Notes: generated by a model not told the origin, from the sequence alone. 64,000 nt of DNA from Pseudomonas arsenicoxydans (GCF_006438915.1 NZ_RCZE01000014.1:1-64000); one strand, 5' to 3'; positions 32,351 through 41,408 are shown, counted from the first letter of the stretch. A program made the numbers and translations.

Positions 32351-33711
32351 TGCACGGCCTCCACTGCAATCAATTCGGGCTGCTCGGCGGCCAGCGCCTT
32401 GAGCATCGTCTGTTGCCAATACTTGTGTTGCAGCACGAACAGGCCTTCATCTTCAGTGCGCACGCCGCTGAGCAGCGGGTGCAGGTCGATTTCCTTGGCC
32501 GCCTCGTCAGCGCCTTCGATCCAGTGCTCGGCGCCCCGGGACATGTCATTCCAGGTGGTGACGCTGCCCTGATAGCTGGTCTGGCACGAGCGAAACTCTT
32601 CCAGATCGTCCGGGGTGGCCATGCCGCTGACGTTGAAAAAATCCTCGTACTGGCGAATCCGGCTGGACCGCGCGTGGTCGCTCTCGCCTTTAGGGGCGAT
32701 GCAGTAAATGGTGATTTCCGTGCGATTGACCGAGATCGGCCGGGCGATGCGGATTTGCGAGCTGAACTGGTCCATCAGGTACACGTTGGGGTACAGGCAC
32801 AGGTTGCGCGAGTTTTCGATCATCCAGTCAGCGCGGGCCTGGCCGAAATCGCGGGCCAACTCGTCGCGACGCTCATACAACGGACGATCTTCGGGGTTGG
32901 ACCAGCGCGTCCAGAGCAGCATGTGGCCCTTGTCGAAGGAGTAAAAACCACCGCCCTGCTTGGCCCAGGTGCCCGCGCTCATGGTTGGGTTGCTGTCGCC
33001 GGCATCGCGTTGCTTGCGCTGGTTCTGGGTGGCGGCGTAGTTCCAGTGGACGGAGCTGACGTGATAGCCATCAGCGCCGTTTTCGGCGGTGAGTTTCCAG
33101 TTGCCTTCGTAGATGTAGCTCGAAGACCCGCGCAGCACTTCCAGGCCATCAGCGGATTGGTCGACGATCATGTCGATGATCTTTGCCGACTCGCCGAGGT
33201 GTTCAACCAAAGGCACCACATCGGCTTTGAGGCTGCCGAACAGGAAGCCGCGATAGGACTCGAACCGTGCGACTTTGGTCAGGTCATGGGAACCTTCGCA
33301 GTTGAAGCTCGCCGGGTAACCGGCCGCTGCGGGATCCTTGACCTTGAGCAGCTTGCCGGAGTTGTTGAAGGTCCAGCCGTGGAAGGGGCACGTGTAGGAG
33401 CTTTTGTTGCCGGTCTTGTGCCGGCAAAGCGTCGCGCCGCGATGGCTGCAGGCGTTGATGAAGGCGTTGAGCACACCCTCCTTGTTGCGCGCGATGAAGA
33501 TCGACTGGCGCCCCATGGTGGTGGTGTAGAAATCGTTGACGTTTGGGATCTGGCTTTCGTGGGCCAGGTACAGCCAGTTGCCTTCGAAGATGTGTTGCAT
33601 CTCCAGATCGAACAGCCGCGGGTCGGTGAACATCTCGCGCTTGCAGCGGTAGATGCCGGTTTCTTTGTCATCTTCAAGCAGGGAGTGAAGGTATTCGGGT
33701 CGCAGGGACAT
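32347..33711 (-). CDS. benA: Benzoate 1,2-dioxygenase, large (alpha) subunit
   Basis: A 454-residue catalytic subunit. The Rieske [2Fe-2S] site is Cys88-His90 and Cys108-His111 (CSH and CPFHGW); the mononuclear iron histidines lie in NGADGYHVSSVHWNY. It hydroxylates benzoate at positions 1 and 2. The start at 33711 agrees with BenA/XylX proteins. Two BenR/XylS-type boxes lie 64-99 bp upstream, and the promoter region is separated from benR by a REP element. Confidence 0.96.
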   Translation of the reverse strand: MSLRPEYLHSLLEDDKETGIYRCKREMFTDPRLFDLEMQHIFEGNWLYLAHESQIPNVNDFYTTTMGRQSIFIARNKEGVLNAFINACSHRGATLCRHKTGNKSSYTCPFHGWTFNNSGKLLKVKDPAAAGYPASFNCEGSHDLTKVARFESYRGFLFGSLKADVVPLVEHLGESAKIIDMIVDQSADGLEVLRGSSSYIYEGNWKLTAENGADGYHVSSVHWNYAATQNQRKQRDAGDSNPTMSAGTWAKQGGGFYSFDKGHMLLWTRWSNPEDRPLYERRDELARDFGQARADWMIENSRNLCLYPNVYLMDQFSSQIRIARPISVNRTEITIYCIAPKGESDHARSSRIRQYEDFFNVSGMATPDDLEEFRSCQTSYQGSVTTWNDMSRGAEHWIEGADEAAKEIDLHPLLSGVRTEDEGLFVLQHKYWQQTMLKALAAEQPELIAVEAVQ

Positions 33712-33774
33712 GGCCGCCGCCTCCATTGTTTTTGTTCAGGCAGGGCCATGCTAGGACGGAGGGATGAGGCGGAC

Positions 33775-33810
33775 TATCCGCTGGGTGCAGAGGTGTATCC
33801 GTTTACTGCA
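33775..33810 (-). promoter_or_regulatory. Pben operator: two BenR/XylS boxes
   Basis: On the minus strand TGCAGTAAACGGATA (33810-33796) and TGCACCCAGCGGATA (33789-33775) are direct repeats of TGCA-N6-GGATA spaced 21 bp, exactly the arrangement of XylS boxes in the Pm promoter. BenR bound here should activate benABCD. Confidence 0.85.
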
Positions 33811-33834
33811 ACAGGTAATGCAACGCAGACCTTG

Positions 33835-33964
33835 TGGCGAGGGAGCTTGCTCCCGCTGGGCTGCGAAGCGGCCCCAAAACATGCGATTTCGATCATTCTG
33901 CGAAACCGTGGGCACAGGTTTGCGACTGCTGCGCAGCCGAGCGGGAGCAAGCTCCCTCGCCACA
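33835..33964. repeat. REP doublet, TGTGGCGAGGGAGC subtype
   Basis: Arms TGTGGCGAGGGAGCTTGCTC and GAGCAAGCTCCCTCGCCACA, between benR and the benA promoter. Confidence 0.88.
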
Positions 33965-33994
33965 GGTAGGCGTCGGCAACGCGCCTGTATGCAG

Positions 33995-34948
33995 TCAGTA
34001 CCGGCGTTTGAGGGTGTCGGAGGGCAGTTCGCCGAACTGTTTGCGGTAGTTGTCGGAGAACCGTCCCAGGTGCAGGAAGCCGTAATCCATGGCCACTTCC
34101 GTGACGTTGCGCACGTTGCACGTCGGGTCTCTCAGGCACTGGTTGATGCGCTCGAGTTTCTTCTGCCGGATGTAGTTTTGTGGCGACGTTCCCGCGTGGC
34201 GCTCGAACAACCCGTACAGCGAACGCAGGCTCATCCGCGCCTGGCGTGCCAGTTCTTCACTGTCGATGTCGTGCTTGAGATTGCGTGCGATGTAATCGGC
34301 AATCACCTCGAAAGCGGGTGACCCCAGGCTGCCGCGGATCACGTTGGTTTTCATCAGGCTGAGCATTTTGCTGACGATGATCTGCGCGTAGTGTTCCTGC
34401 ACACGCGGGATCTGCTCGGTGGCCTCGGCTTCCTGGCAAATCATCGCCAGCAGGCCGACAAAACCCTCCAGTTCATCGAGCTGATAACGGTTATCCAGAA
34501 ACCGCACGCCCTGCCCCGGATACCGCCAGCGCTGTTCATCGCACACCGACTCAAACAACCGGGTGGGAATCTTGAGAATGAATTTTTCGCAATCGTCGGA
34601 ATAGGTCAGGTCGACCGGTTCATCAGGGTTGATCAGCAGCAACTCACCGGGCGCGAAGTAATGTTCCTGGCCCCGTCCGCGTGACAGACAGTTGCCTCGC
34701 AGCAGCACTTGCAGGTGATAGATGCTGTCGAGCGCGCCGGAGGTCACCCGCACAGGGGCGCCGTAGCTGATGCGGCACAAGTCCAGGCTGGCGAATTTGC
34801 GGTGATCAAGACTGGCCAGCGGCCGGCCGACATTGGGCATCAGGATGCAATGGTTGCCGACATGCTGATTGACGTAACCCGATACCGCATAAGGGTCGGC
34901 ATGGTCGAATACTCTGCTGCGCTGACTCAACAGTTGCGCGTGCATCAT
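33995..34948 (-). CDS. benR: AraC/XylS-family activator of benzoate degradation
   Basis: A 317-residue XylS/BenR-type regulator. The N-terminal half is the effector and dimerisation domain; the C-terminal 100 residues hold two helix-turn-helix units (IDSEELARQARMSLRSLYGL and NVTEVAMDYGFLHLGRFSDNY). The recognition-helix pattern LHLGRFSDNYRKQFGE is that of XylS/BenR. It lies directly upstream of benABCD, whose promoter carries two matching TGCA-N6-GGATA boxes. BenR activates ben genes in response to benzoate. Confidence 0.93.
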   Translation of the reverse strand: MMHAQLLSQRSRVFDHADPYAVSGYVNQHVGNHCILMPNVGRPLASLDHRKFASLDLCRISYGAPVRVTSGALDSIYHLQVLLRGNCLSRGRGQEHYFAPGELLLINPDEPVDLTYSDDCEKFILKIPTRLFESVCDEQRWRYPGQGVRFLDNRYQLDELEGFVGLLAMICQEAEATEQIPRVQEHYAQIIVSKMLSLMKTNVIRGSLGSPAFEVIADYIARNLKHDIDSEELARQARMSLRSLYGLFERHAGTSPQNYIRQKKLERINQCLRDPTCNVRNVTEVAMDYGFLHLGRFSDNYRKQFGELPSDTLKRRY

Positions 34949-35069
34949 CGGGTTACTCTCGTTGTTGTTATTGGCAGTCGGGCCATTCTAGAACCGCCAT
35001 GGCCCAAACGCAGAAAGCCACGAGATAAACGGTCAGTTATCTCGTGGCCCGGTCCTGCGCGGCGCGGCA

Positions 35070-35999
35070 TCAATCCTCGAGTGCGCGAACCCGCTCATGG
35101 CGTTGTTGCTCTTCCGGCTGGGCGGTCGACTGCAAGGTGAAATCGAACTCGATTTCAGCAAACCGCCCGCTCACACCGTGCGCCGCTGCGCGTTGTTGAT
35201 CGTCGCTGAAGCTGATGTGGGCGATCAACTCGTCGCGGGTGGCGTAGGCGAAATCGTCGTGCAGGTACTGATCGCCATCGAGGTTGATCTGGGTGGTCAG
35301 GTGACGATGATCCGGTGCCGAGATGAAGAAATGCACGTGCGCCGGACGCTGGCCGTGACGGCCCAGTTGATCGAGCAGTTGCTGGGTCGGACCGTCCGGC
35401 GGGCAACCGTAACCCGACGGCACGATGCTGCGGAAACGGTAGCGACCTTCGGCATCGGTGACGATCCGACGGCGCAGATTGAACTCCGATTGCGTGGTAT
35501 CGAAGTACGAGTAAGTGCCGCCGGTGTTGGCGTGCCAGACGTCGACCACGGCACCGGCCAGCGGTTCGCCGGCGGTGTTGAACACGCGCCCTTGCATGAA
35601 CAGCGTCACACCCGGATCGAGGCCATCATCGAGTCGCGCTTCGCCTTCGGACAGCGGCGCGCCGGCTACGTACAGCGGGCCTTCGATGGTCCGTGGCGTG
35701 CCGCCGGCCTTGCCGGCCTGCTCGTCTTCAGCGTCCATCAGCAGGTCGAGGTAATGCTCCAGACCCAATCCGGCCACCAGCAATCCGGCTTCCTGACGCG
35801 CGCCCAGCACGTTGAGGTAGTTGACGGCTTTCCAGAATTCTTCCGGGGTCACGGCCAGGTCTTCAATGATGTTCACCGAATCACGCAGAATGCGGTAGAT
35901 CAGGGTTTTGACGCGCGGGTTGCCCGCATCATTGAGCAGACCGCTGGCGTCTTCGAGAAACTTCTGTGCGCTGGCAGTGTGGGAAATCTTGACGTTCAT
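35070..35999 (-). CDS. catA: Catechol 1,2-dioxygenase
   Basis: A 309-residue intradiol dioxygenase with an N-terminal helical dimerisation domain and a C-terminal catalytic domain. The iron ligands can be seen as Tyr in GGTYSYFD, Tyr in VPSGYGCPPDGP, and the two His of RPAHVHFF. It cleaves catechol to cis,cis-muconate. It is 51 bp downstream of catC, in the order catB-catC-catA. Confidence 0.95.
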   Translation of the reverse strand: MNVKISHTASAQKFLEDASGLLNDAGNPRVKTLIYRILRDSVNIIEDLAVTPEEFWKAVNYLNVLGARQEAGLLVAGLGLEHYLDLLMDAEDEQAGKAGGTPRTIEGPLYVAGAPLSEGEARLDDGLDPGVTLFMQGRVFNTAGEPLAGAVVDVWHANTGGTYSYFDTTQSEFNLRRRIVTDAEGRYRFRSIVPSGYGCPPDGPTQQLLDQLGRHGQRPAHVHFFISAPDHRHLTTQINLDGDQYLHDDFAYATRDELIAHISFSDDQQRAAAHGVSGRFAEIEFDFTLQSTAQPEEQQRHERVRALED

Positions 36000-36050
36000 G
36001 GTGGATCCTCATCTTGTAATTATTAGCGTAGCGAACTGAACAGGCTGGGT

Positions 36051-36341
36051 TCAGCGGTCATCCTCGCGGATGGAAGACGGATGCCGGCACATCGCGTCGA
36101 TCTCGATCGCCATGTAGGGAAACAGCGGCAGTTGCATCAGCAGGTCGTGCAATTCCTGGACGCTGTCGACATCGAAAACGCTGTAGTTGGCATAGTGCCC
36201 GGCGATGCGCCACAGGTGGCGCCACTTGCCCTGCTCTTGCAGGCGCTGGGCCAGGGATTTCTCGTCAGCCTTCAGCTTGGCGGCGGCTTCGGGGTTCATG
36301 TCGACCGGTAGATTCACGGTCATTTTTACGTGGAATAGCAT
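36051..36341 (-). CDS. catC: Muconolactone delta-isomerase
   Basis: A 96-residue protein that matches CatC in length and sequence (MLFHVKMTVNLPVDMNPEAA start; GHYANYSVFDVDSVQELHD). It isomerises muconolactone to beta-ketoadipate enol-lactone. It begins 9 bp after catB, as usual in Pseudomonas catBC. Confidence 0.96.
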   Translation of the reverse strand: MLFHVKMTVNLPVDMNPEAAAKLKADEKSLAQRLQEQGKWRHLWRIAGHYANYSVFDVDSVQELHDLLMQLPLFPYMAIEIDAMCRHPSSIREDDR

Positions 36342-36350
36342 GCTCTCTCC

Positions 36351-37499
36351 TCAGGCTTGATGAACAGAAGTGGATGTTTTGTCGCGACGGAAAAACGCCA
36401 GGCGTTCTTCATCGAGGTTCAGGCCCAGGCCCGGTGTTTGCGGGACATGCAGTTCGAAATCGCGATACACCAGCGGCTCGCTGAGAATGTCTTCGGTCAG
36501 CAGCAACGGGCCAAACAGTTCAGTGTCCCAGGCCAGTTTGTTCAAGGTGATAAAGGCATGGGCCGAGGCCATCGTGCCGAGCCCACCTTCGAGCATGGTG
36601 CCGCCGTACAAGGCGATGCCGGCTGCTTCGGCAATCGCGGCAGTACGCAGCACGGCGCGTGGGCCGCCGTTCTTGGCGATCTTCAAGGCAAACACCGACG
36701 CAGCGCCTTCGCGCGCCAGATTGAAAGCGTCTTCCACGCATTCGATGGATTCGTCGGCCATGATCGGCGCCGGGCTCATCGCATTCAGGCGCGCCATGCC
36801 AGCGCGGTTGTTGCGCGAGATCGGCTGTTCGATCAGGTCGATGCCGTTGGTGCCGAGGATCCGGCAAGCGCGTAAAGCGACGGCTTCGTCCCAGGCCTGA
36901 TTGACGTCGACCCGCACGCTGGCGCGGTCACCCAGGGCTTTTTTGATCGCGATGACGTGGGCCAGGTCGCGGTTGACCTCACCGGCACCGATTTTCAGCT
37001 TGAAGATGCGATGACGGCGCAGGTCGAGCATTTTTTCTGCTTCGGCGATGTCTTTGTCGGTGTCGCCGCTGGCCAGGGTCCAGGCCACTGGCAAGGCATC
37101 ACGCACACGCCCGCCGAGCAACTCGCTGACCGGCAGGCCGAGGCGCTTGCCTTGGGCGTCGAGCAACGCGGTTTCGATCCCGGATTTGGCAAAGGTGTTG
37201 CCGCGAATGCTGCGCTCCAGACGCAACATCGCGGCATTCACATTGCCGCTGTCCTGGCCAATCAGCAGCGGCGCGAAGTGGGTGTCGATGTTGGTCTTGA
37301 TGCTGTCCGGGCTTTCGTTGCCATAGGCCAGGCCACCGATGGTGGTGGATTCACCGATCCCTTCGATGCCATCGGCGCAGCGCACACGGATGATCACCAG
37401 GGTCTGATTCTGCATGGTGTGCATCGCCAGCTTGTGCGGGCGGATGGTCGGCAGATCGACGATGATCGTCTCGATCGATTCAATGGCTGTAGCACGCAT
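36351..37499 (-). CDS. catB: Muconate cycloisomerase
   Basis: A 382-residue enolase-superfamily enzyme. The catalytic KxK is Lys167-x-Lys169 (FKLKIG); metal ligands follow in VDVNQAWDE and the later acidic positions (for example ADESIE). It converts cis,cis-muconate to muconolactone. It is the first gene of catBCA and is divergent from catR, with the CatR site in the 127-bp intergenic region. Confidence 0.96.
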   Translation of the reverse strand: MRATAIESIETIIVDLPTIRPHKLAMHTMQNQTLVIIRVRCADGIEGIGESTTIGGLAYGNESPDSIKTNIDTHFAPLLIGQDSGNVNAAMLRLERSIRGNTFAKSGIETALLDAQGKRLGLPVSELLGGRVRDALPVAWTLASGDTDKDIAEAEKMLDLRRHRIFKLKIGAGEVNRDLAHVIAIKKALGDRASVRVDVNQAWDEAVALRACRILGTNGIDLIEQPISRNNRAGMARLNAMSPAPIMADESIECVEDAFNLAREGAASVFALKIAKNGGPRAVLRTAAIAEAAGIALYGGTMLEGGLGTMASAHAFITLNKLAWDTELFGPLLLTEDILSEPLVYRDFELHVPQTPGLGLNLDEERLAFFRRDKTSTSVHQA

Positions 37500-37585
37500 G
37501 TCGATACCCGTCAGGTTCTTAAAGTTCTTGAACCGATTCTCGTACGGCTTTTTTCACGATGCCAATATAGAATTGGTCTGACTTG

Positions 37586-37600
37586 ATACCTTTAAGGTAT
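37586..37600. promoter_or_regulatory. CatR binding site (LysR-type box)
   Basis: ATACCTTTAAGGTAT is a near-perfect palindrome with the LysR T-N11-A core, in the intergenic region between divergent catB and catR, 27 bp upstream of the catR start. CatR with muconate should activate catBC and repress itself here. Confidence 0.75.
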
Positions 37601-37626
37601 GCAAACGACTGACATTCGGAGGCCTC

Positions 37627-38514
37627 ATGGAACTGCGTCACCTGCGGTATTTTCAGGTGTTGGCTCAAACCCTCAATTTCACCCGCGCCGCCGAGCTGCT
37701 GCACATCGCCCAGCCGCCCCTGAGCCGGCAGATCCAGCAACTGGAAAACGAACTGGGCGTATTGCTGCTGGAGCGTGGCCGGCCGCTGAAGCTGACGGAG
37801 GCCGGGCGGTTTTTCCATGAACACTCCACCGCCCTGCTCGAACAACTGAACAAGATCTGCGACAACACCCGACGGATCGGCCTCGGGGAAAAGACCTGGC
37901 TGGGCATCGGCTTCGCGCCTTCGACCCTGTACGGCGTGCTGCCGGAACTGATCCGCCGTCTGCGCAGCGGCGAGCCCCTGGAGCTTGAATTGGGGCTGTC
38001 GGAAATGACCACGCTGCAACAAGTGCAGGCGCTCAAGGCCGGGCGGATCGATATTGGCTTCGGGCGTATTCGCATTGACGATCCCGCGATCATCCAAACG
38101 GTGCTCACCGAAGACCGGCTGGTCGCCGCCCTGCCCGCCGGCCATCCCTTGCTGGCCGGGCCGATCAGCCTGCGCGAATTGGCGAAGGAACCGTTTGTTC
38201 TGTACCCCGGCAATCCGCGCCCGAGCTATGCCGACCATGTGATTGCACTGTTCGAGTCCTATGGCGTGAGCATTCACGTGGCGCAATGGACCAACGAATT
38301 GCAAACGGCCATCGGTCTGGTGGGGGCCGGGATCGGCGTCACGCTGGTCCCGGCCTCGGTGCAATTGCTGCACCGCGACGACATCGGCTTTACCCCGTTG
38401 CTGGAAGACAACGCCACCTCGCCGATCATTCTCAGTCGGCGGGTGGGTGATGTTTCACCGGGGTTGAATCATTGTTTGAAGATGATCGAAGAACTGCAAC
38501 CGCAGAATACTTGA
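37627..38514 (+). CDS. catR: LysR-family regulator of catechol degradation
   Basis: A 295-residue LysR protein with N-terminal helix-turn-helix (MELRHLRYFQVLAQTLNFTR, then AAELLHIAQPPLSRQIQQLE) and a C-terminal inducer-binding domain. Sequence and position next to catBC identify CatR, which responds to cis,cis-muconate. The start follows CGGAGGCCTC. Confidence 0.95.
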   Translation: MELRHLRYFQVLAQTLNFTRAAELLHIAQPPLSRQIQQLENELGVLLLERGRPLKLTEAGRFFHEHSTALLEQLNKICDNTRRIGLGEKTWLGIGFAPSTLYGVLPELIRRLRSGEPLELELGLSEMTTLQQVQALKAGRIDIGFGRIRIDDPAIIQTVLTEDRLVAALPAGHPLLAGPISLRELAKEPFVLYPGNPRPSYADHVIALFESYGVSIHVAQWTNELQTAIGLVGAGIGVTLVPASVQLLHRDDIGFTPLLEDNATSPIILSRRVGDVSPGLNHCLKMIEELQPQNT

Positions 38515-38528
38515 AGAGCGCACACCCC

Positions 38529-38658
38529 TGTGGCGAGGGAGCTTGCTCCCGCAGGGTTGCGCAGCAGCCCCAAACAGGCACTGCGCTCGTTCAGATAAAA
38601 CCGGTCTGACTTTCAGGGCCGCTGCGCAGCCCAACGGGAGCAAGCTCCCTCGCCACAG
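38529..38658. repeat. REP doublet, TGTGGCGAGGGAGC subtype
   Basis: Arms TGTGGCGAGGGAGCTTGCTC and GAGCAAGCTCCCTCGCCACA with inner GGTTGCGCAGCAGCCCC / GGGCCGCTGCGCAGCCC segments, between catR and the DUF1652 gene. Confidence 0.88.
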
Positions 38659-38688
38659 GTTAGTGTGCGTCGCTGATAATTGGGTGAA

Positions 38689-38931
38689 TCAGCCGGCAAA
38701 GGCCCGGCGGCCGGCGCTCAGCTCGACGCGCAATTCGCCCACCAGATCGGAAATCGCGCGGATCGTGGTCAACTCGGCGGGCGATACGCCGTTGAGCAAC
38801 AAATCAATGCGCCCAGTGGCGCGGTCGAATACTTTGATCCGCAGTAACCCGTCAGCACTCACCGTGCAATCGCAAGAAAGTGGCTCGAAGCCAGACTCCA
38901 CAATGTTGCAAAGGACTGAAATGGGAACCAT
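38689..38931 (-). CDS. DUF1652-family protein
   Basis: An 80-residue protein with the Pseudomonas DUF1652 pattern: an early IVESGFEPLSCDCTVSADG segment, the RIKVFDRATGRIDLLLNGVS strand pair, and a C-terminal AISDLVGELRVEL helix. GGAGG precedes the start at good spacing. The family is genus-restricted and has no known function. Confidence 0.85.
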   Translation of the reverse strand: MVPISVLCNIVESGFEPLSCDCTVSADGLLRIKVFDRATGRIDLLLNGVSPAELTTIRAISDLVGELRVELSAGRRAFAG

Positions 38932-39050
38932 CGCTGGCGCCTCCGTGGCGGTTGGTCGAATTCATCCTGTTCAGGATAGATGGCCTTTTTGCATTCTGCG
39001 CCCGCCAATGCTCATTAAAAGTGATACCTGGCTCTCAGATTAACGAGGTT

Positions 39051-39950
39051 TTAGTGGGAATTACGGTCCCAGTACCAGTTCCAGAACCCCGGCAGTTCCA
39101 CGGGCTGGGAACCGTCCTTGACGGTGCGCGCCATGGCGGCGCGCAGCACGGCGTCGTGATCGTCGTAAAACGGTTTTTGCGCCAATGGCACGCCGGTAGC
39201 CTTGGCGCTGTCGATCAGGATTTGCAGGTATTCCCGGGCGTGCCGGGCGGTGTAGCGGTTGAGGTCGTGGAAGGTCACCACCACCGGAATCACCCCGTCC
39301 ACGGTCTGAAACTCCCCCTGCGCGATACGTTCACGCACTTCAGACATTGAACGCAGCATGTGAGAGCGGCGCCGGGGGCTGGCGTTGAAACCCCAGATTT
39401 TGCCGTCGTTGGCGCTCAAATCGGTCAGCAGCACATGCATGCCATGTTGCTGATAGGCGGCGAAAACGCGTTTGTCGTAATTCCAGAATGGCGGACGCAC
39501 CAGGGTCGGTGGCGCACCGGTGATGGCCGCGATGTCAGCACTGCCTTTACTCAGCGATTGCTCCAGTTCTTCCGGGCTCAGCGAGCGGTGATTGGTGTGC
39601 CAGTGGGTGGCGGTGTGAAATCCCAACACCTGCCCTTCTGCATGTTCGCGGCGCATGAGCTCGCGCCCGATGTCACTGTCGCCGGCCCGTGGCGCGCCGG
39701 TTTGCACGAAAAACACCGCTTTGATGTTGGGCTGCAGAGGGTTGTCTTTCAGGCTGTCGAGCACCGTCGCGGTGGGATTCCAGAAACTCGACGCGCTGGG
39801 GCCATCGTCGAAGGTCAGCAGAAAACGAATCGGTGCTTGGGCCTGTAGACGTTGTTCCGTCTGCGCGGTCAGTTCGATGGGGGCCGAAATGCAGCCTGCC
39901 AGCCCGATGGCAATAGCGAGTACGCAGATCCTTTGGAACAACTGTTTCAT
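39051..39950 (-). CDS. Polysaccharide deacetylase-family lipoprotein
   Basis: A 299-residue protein with lipobox LAGC (Cys19) and a NodB-homology domain: metal-binding TFDDGPSA (residues 49-56), the HTATHWHTNH motif, and RPPFWNYDK. All three are in the expected order, so the enzyme should be active in removing N- or O-acyl groups from a polysaccharide in the periplasm. No exopolysaccharide genes are adjacent, so its substrate is unclear. The gene is monocistronic. Confidence 0.9.
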   Translation of the reverse strand: MKQLFQRICVLAIAIGLAGCISAPIELTAQTEQRLQAQAPIRFLLTFDDGPSASSFWNPTATVLDSLKDNPLQPNIKAVFFVQTGAPRAGDSDIGRELMRREHAEGQVLGFHTATHWHTNHRSLSPEELEQSLSKGSADIAAITGAPPTLVRPPFWNYDKRVFAAYQQHGMHVLLTDLSANDGKIWGFNASPRRRSHMLRSMSEVRERIAQGEFQTVDGVIPVVVTFHDLNRYTARHAREYLQILIDSAKATGVPLAQKPFYDDHDAVLRAAMARTVKDGSQPVELPGFWNWYWDRNSH

Positions 39951-40181
39951 GTTTTGCCTTGGGCCAGACCATGACGGTCAACACTATGAATGGCAAAAAT
40001 CCTTCGCCAGCACTTCCTTAGCCGACCCGCCAGTCACGCAGGCCGAGCTTGGATCAGGGTACACAACGTTTGGTTCCGCGACTCGCCCACCCTCCTCGCT
40101 GACTGCGCCAAGACACGCACTGGTGATCCGAAAGCTAAGCTGAACATTCCCGTCAGCGCTTTTCAACCGCAGGGTCAGCCG

Positions 40182-40868
40182 ATGTGTGGACGACTGTCGC
40201 AATACCGTGGCATTCACGATTTCGTCGCCGTACTGAGCATCCCTGATGCGATGATCAATCACGTCGGGGATGAGCCCTTGGCCCGCTATAACGCGGCGCC
40301 CACCACCCAACTCGCGCTGTTGCATCTTGAGCCTGACGGGCTGCACGCCGATTCGGTGCGCTGGGGTTGGCGCCCGCACTGGGCGAAGGATCGCGCGGCG
40401 CCGATCAACGCGAGGGTTGAAAAAGTCGCGCACGGCCCGTTCTTCCGGGCGATCTGGCCGCACCGGGCGATTGTACCGATCGACAACTGGTTCGAATGGG
40501 TCGATGCAGGTGATTCGACGCGAGTGCCATGGCTGATTCGCCGACAGGACGGCGCACCCAGTTACTGCGCCGCCATTGGCCAGTTCCCGAGCGCTGGCAA
40601 TGAACCGCGCAGCGACGACGGTTTTGTCATCATCACAGCGGACAGCGCCGGTGGAATGCTCGACATTCATGACCGGCGGCCGGTGGTGTTGTCGCCGGAA
40701 CTGGCGCGTGAATGGCTCGATCCGGCCACGCCTAAAGAACGCGCCGAACAGATGGTGCTGCTGCAAGGGGAAACCAGTGAAAATTTCGAGTGGTACAGGG
40801 TCGACAAAGCGGTTGGCAATGTCAGAAACCAGTTTTGCATGTTGATTGATAGGCTTATTCAGGACTGA
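40182..40868 (+). CDS. SRAP (YedK/HMCES)-family protein
   Basis: A 228-residue SOS-response-associated peptidase. Met-Cys2 at the mature N-terminus (MCGRLSQYRG) provides the Cys that forms a thiazolidine crosslink with abasic sites in single-stranded DNA. Other conserved motifs are INARVEKV, DNWFEW (catalytic Glu) and IHDRRPVVL (His). The start at 40182 is fixed by the need for Cys at position 2. The protein shields abasic sites in ssDNA. A 16-bp perfect palindrome follows 12 bp after the stop. Confidence 0.92.
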   Translation: MCGRLSQYRGIHDFVAVLSIPDAMINHVGDEPLARYNAAPTTQLALLHLEPDGLHADSVRWGWRPHWAKDRAAPINARVEKVAHGPFFRAIWPHRAIVPIDNWFEWVDAGDSTRVPWLIRRQDGAPSYCAAIGQFPSAGNEPRSDDGFVIITADSAGGMLDIHDRRPVVLSPELAREWLDPATPKERAEQMVLLQGETSENFEWYRVDKAVGNVRNQFCMLIDRLIQD

Positions 40869-40880
40869 CCAGTTGAACAG

Positions 40881-40896
40881 TCCTGTATATACAGGA
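40881..40896. promoter_or_regulatory. 16-bp perfect palindrome
   Basis: TCCTGTATATACAGGA is self-complementary. It lies just after the SRAP gene and about 175 bp ahead of the next open frame. It resembles operators of winged-helix or HTH regulators but matches no known consensus I can name; it is not a LexA box, which needs CTG-N10-CAG. Confidence 0.35.
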
Positions 40897-41072
40897 AGTT
40901 ATCGTCATTACTTCAATACATAAACGTTACACAGACTGTTTCATCCTGGTAACACTCGTTGTTTGTATTTGAGACCCCTCCTCAACCGCTTGTCCGACAA
41001 TGCCTTCGTCGTACATACATTTAGAAACACTAAAGTTAGGATGCGCGCCGCATTTCCCGTGGCATCGCCCAG

Positions 41073-41408
41073 TTGACCAAAGAGTCAACAAAGAAGGAAA
41101 TCCTTATAAATCAACAAGCCTTGCAGAGAACTAAGTTGCGCGACGATCTTGTAATTAATCAAGTCAGCAGCCTGGAGTGTGTGTACCTGTCCATGACAGA
41201 ACGCTATCAACTTGACTGCTTTATCGGGCAATACATAAAGACCCGAAACCTGCGCTCTATCCCCAATATCCACGACATCCTGCGTTCGACCCTCTCCATC
41301 TACGCCGGCACCCCGCCGGTCATGGTCAACGAGCTGAATGCATGGATCGACGGGAAATTGGGCTATCGGGCTTCCCACCCGGATTTTCCGTCGTTGGAAG
41401 ACCTTTGA
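41073..41408 (+). CDS. Hypothetical protein, uncertain start
   Basis: A protein of up to 111 residues from a TTG at 41073. The C-terminal two thirds (MTERYQLDCFIGQYIKTRNL and so on) look like a compact helical domain; no family is recognised. The first 100 bp are clearly richer in A+T than neighbouring genes, and no good Shine-Dalgarno precedes any start, so a shorter product from the internal ATG at 41193 is possible. It stands alone. Confidence 0.5.
   Translation: MTKESTKKEILINQQALQRTKLRDDLVINQVSSLECVYLSMTERYQLDCFIGQYIKTRNLRSIPNIHDILRSTLSIYAGTPPVMVNELNAWIDGKLGYRASHPDFPSLEDL

Noticed and set aside
32350..33969. 539-codon open frame on the plus strand over benA
   Set aside because: High-GC shadow of benA; BenA has all Rieske and iron ligands.
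40881..40896. LexA box near the SRAP gene
   Set aside because: The spacing is CTG-N6-CAG; LexA needs CTG-N10-CAG. Kept only as an unexplained palindrome.
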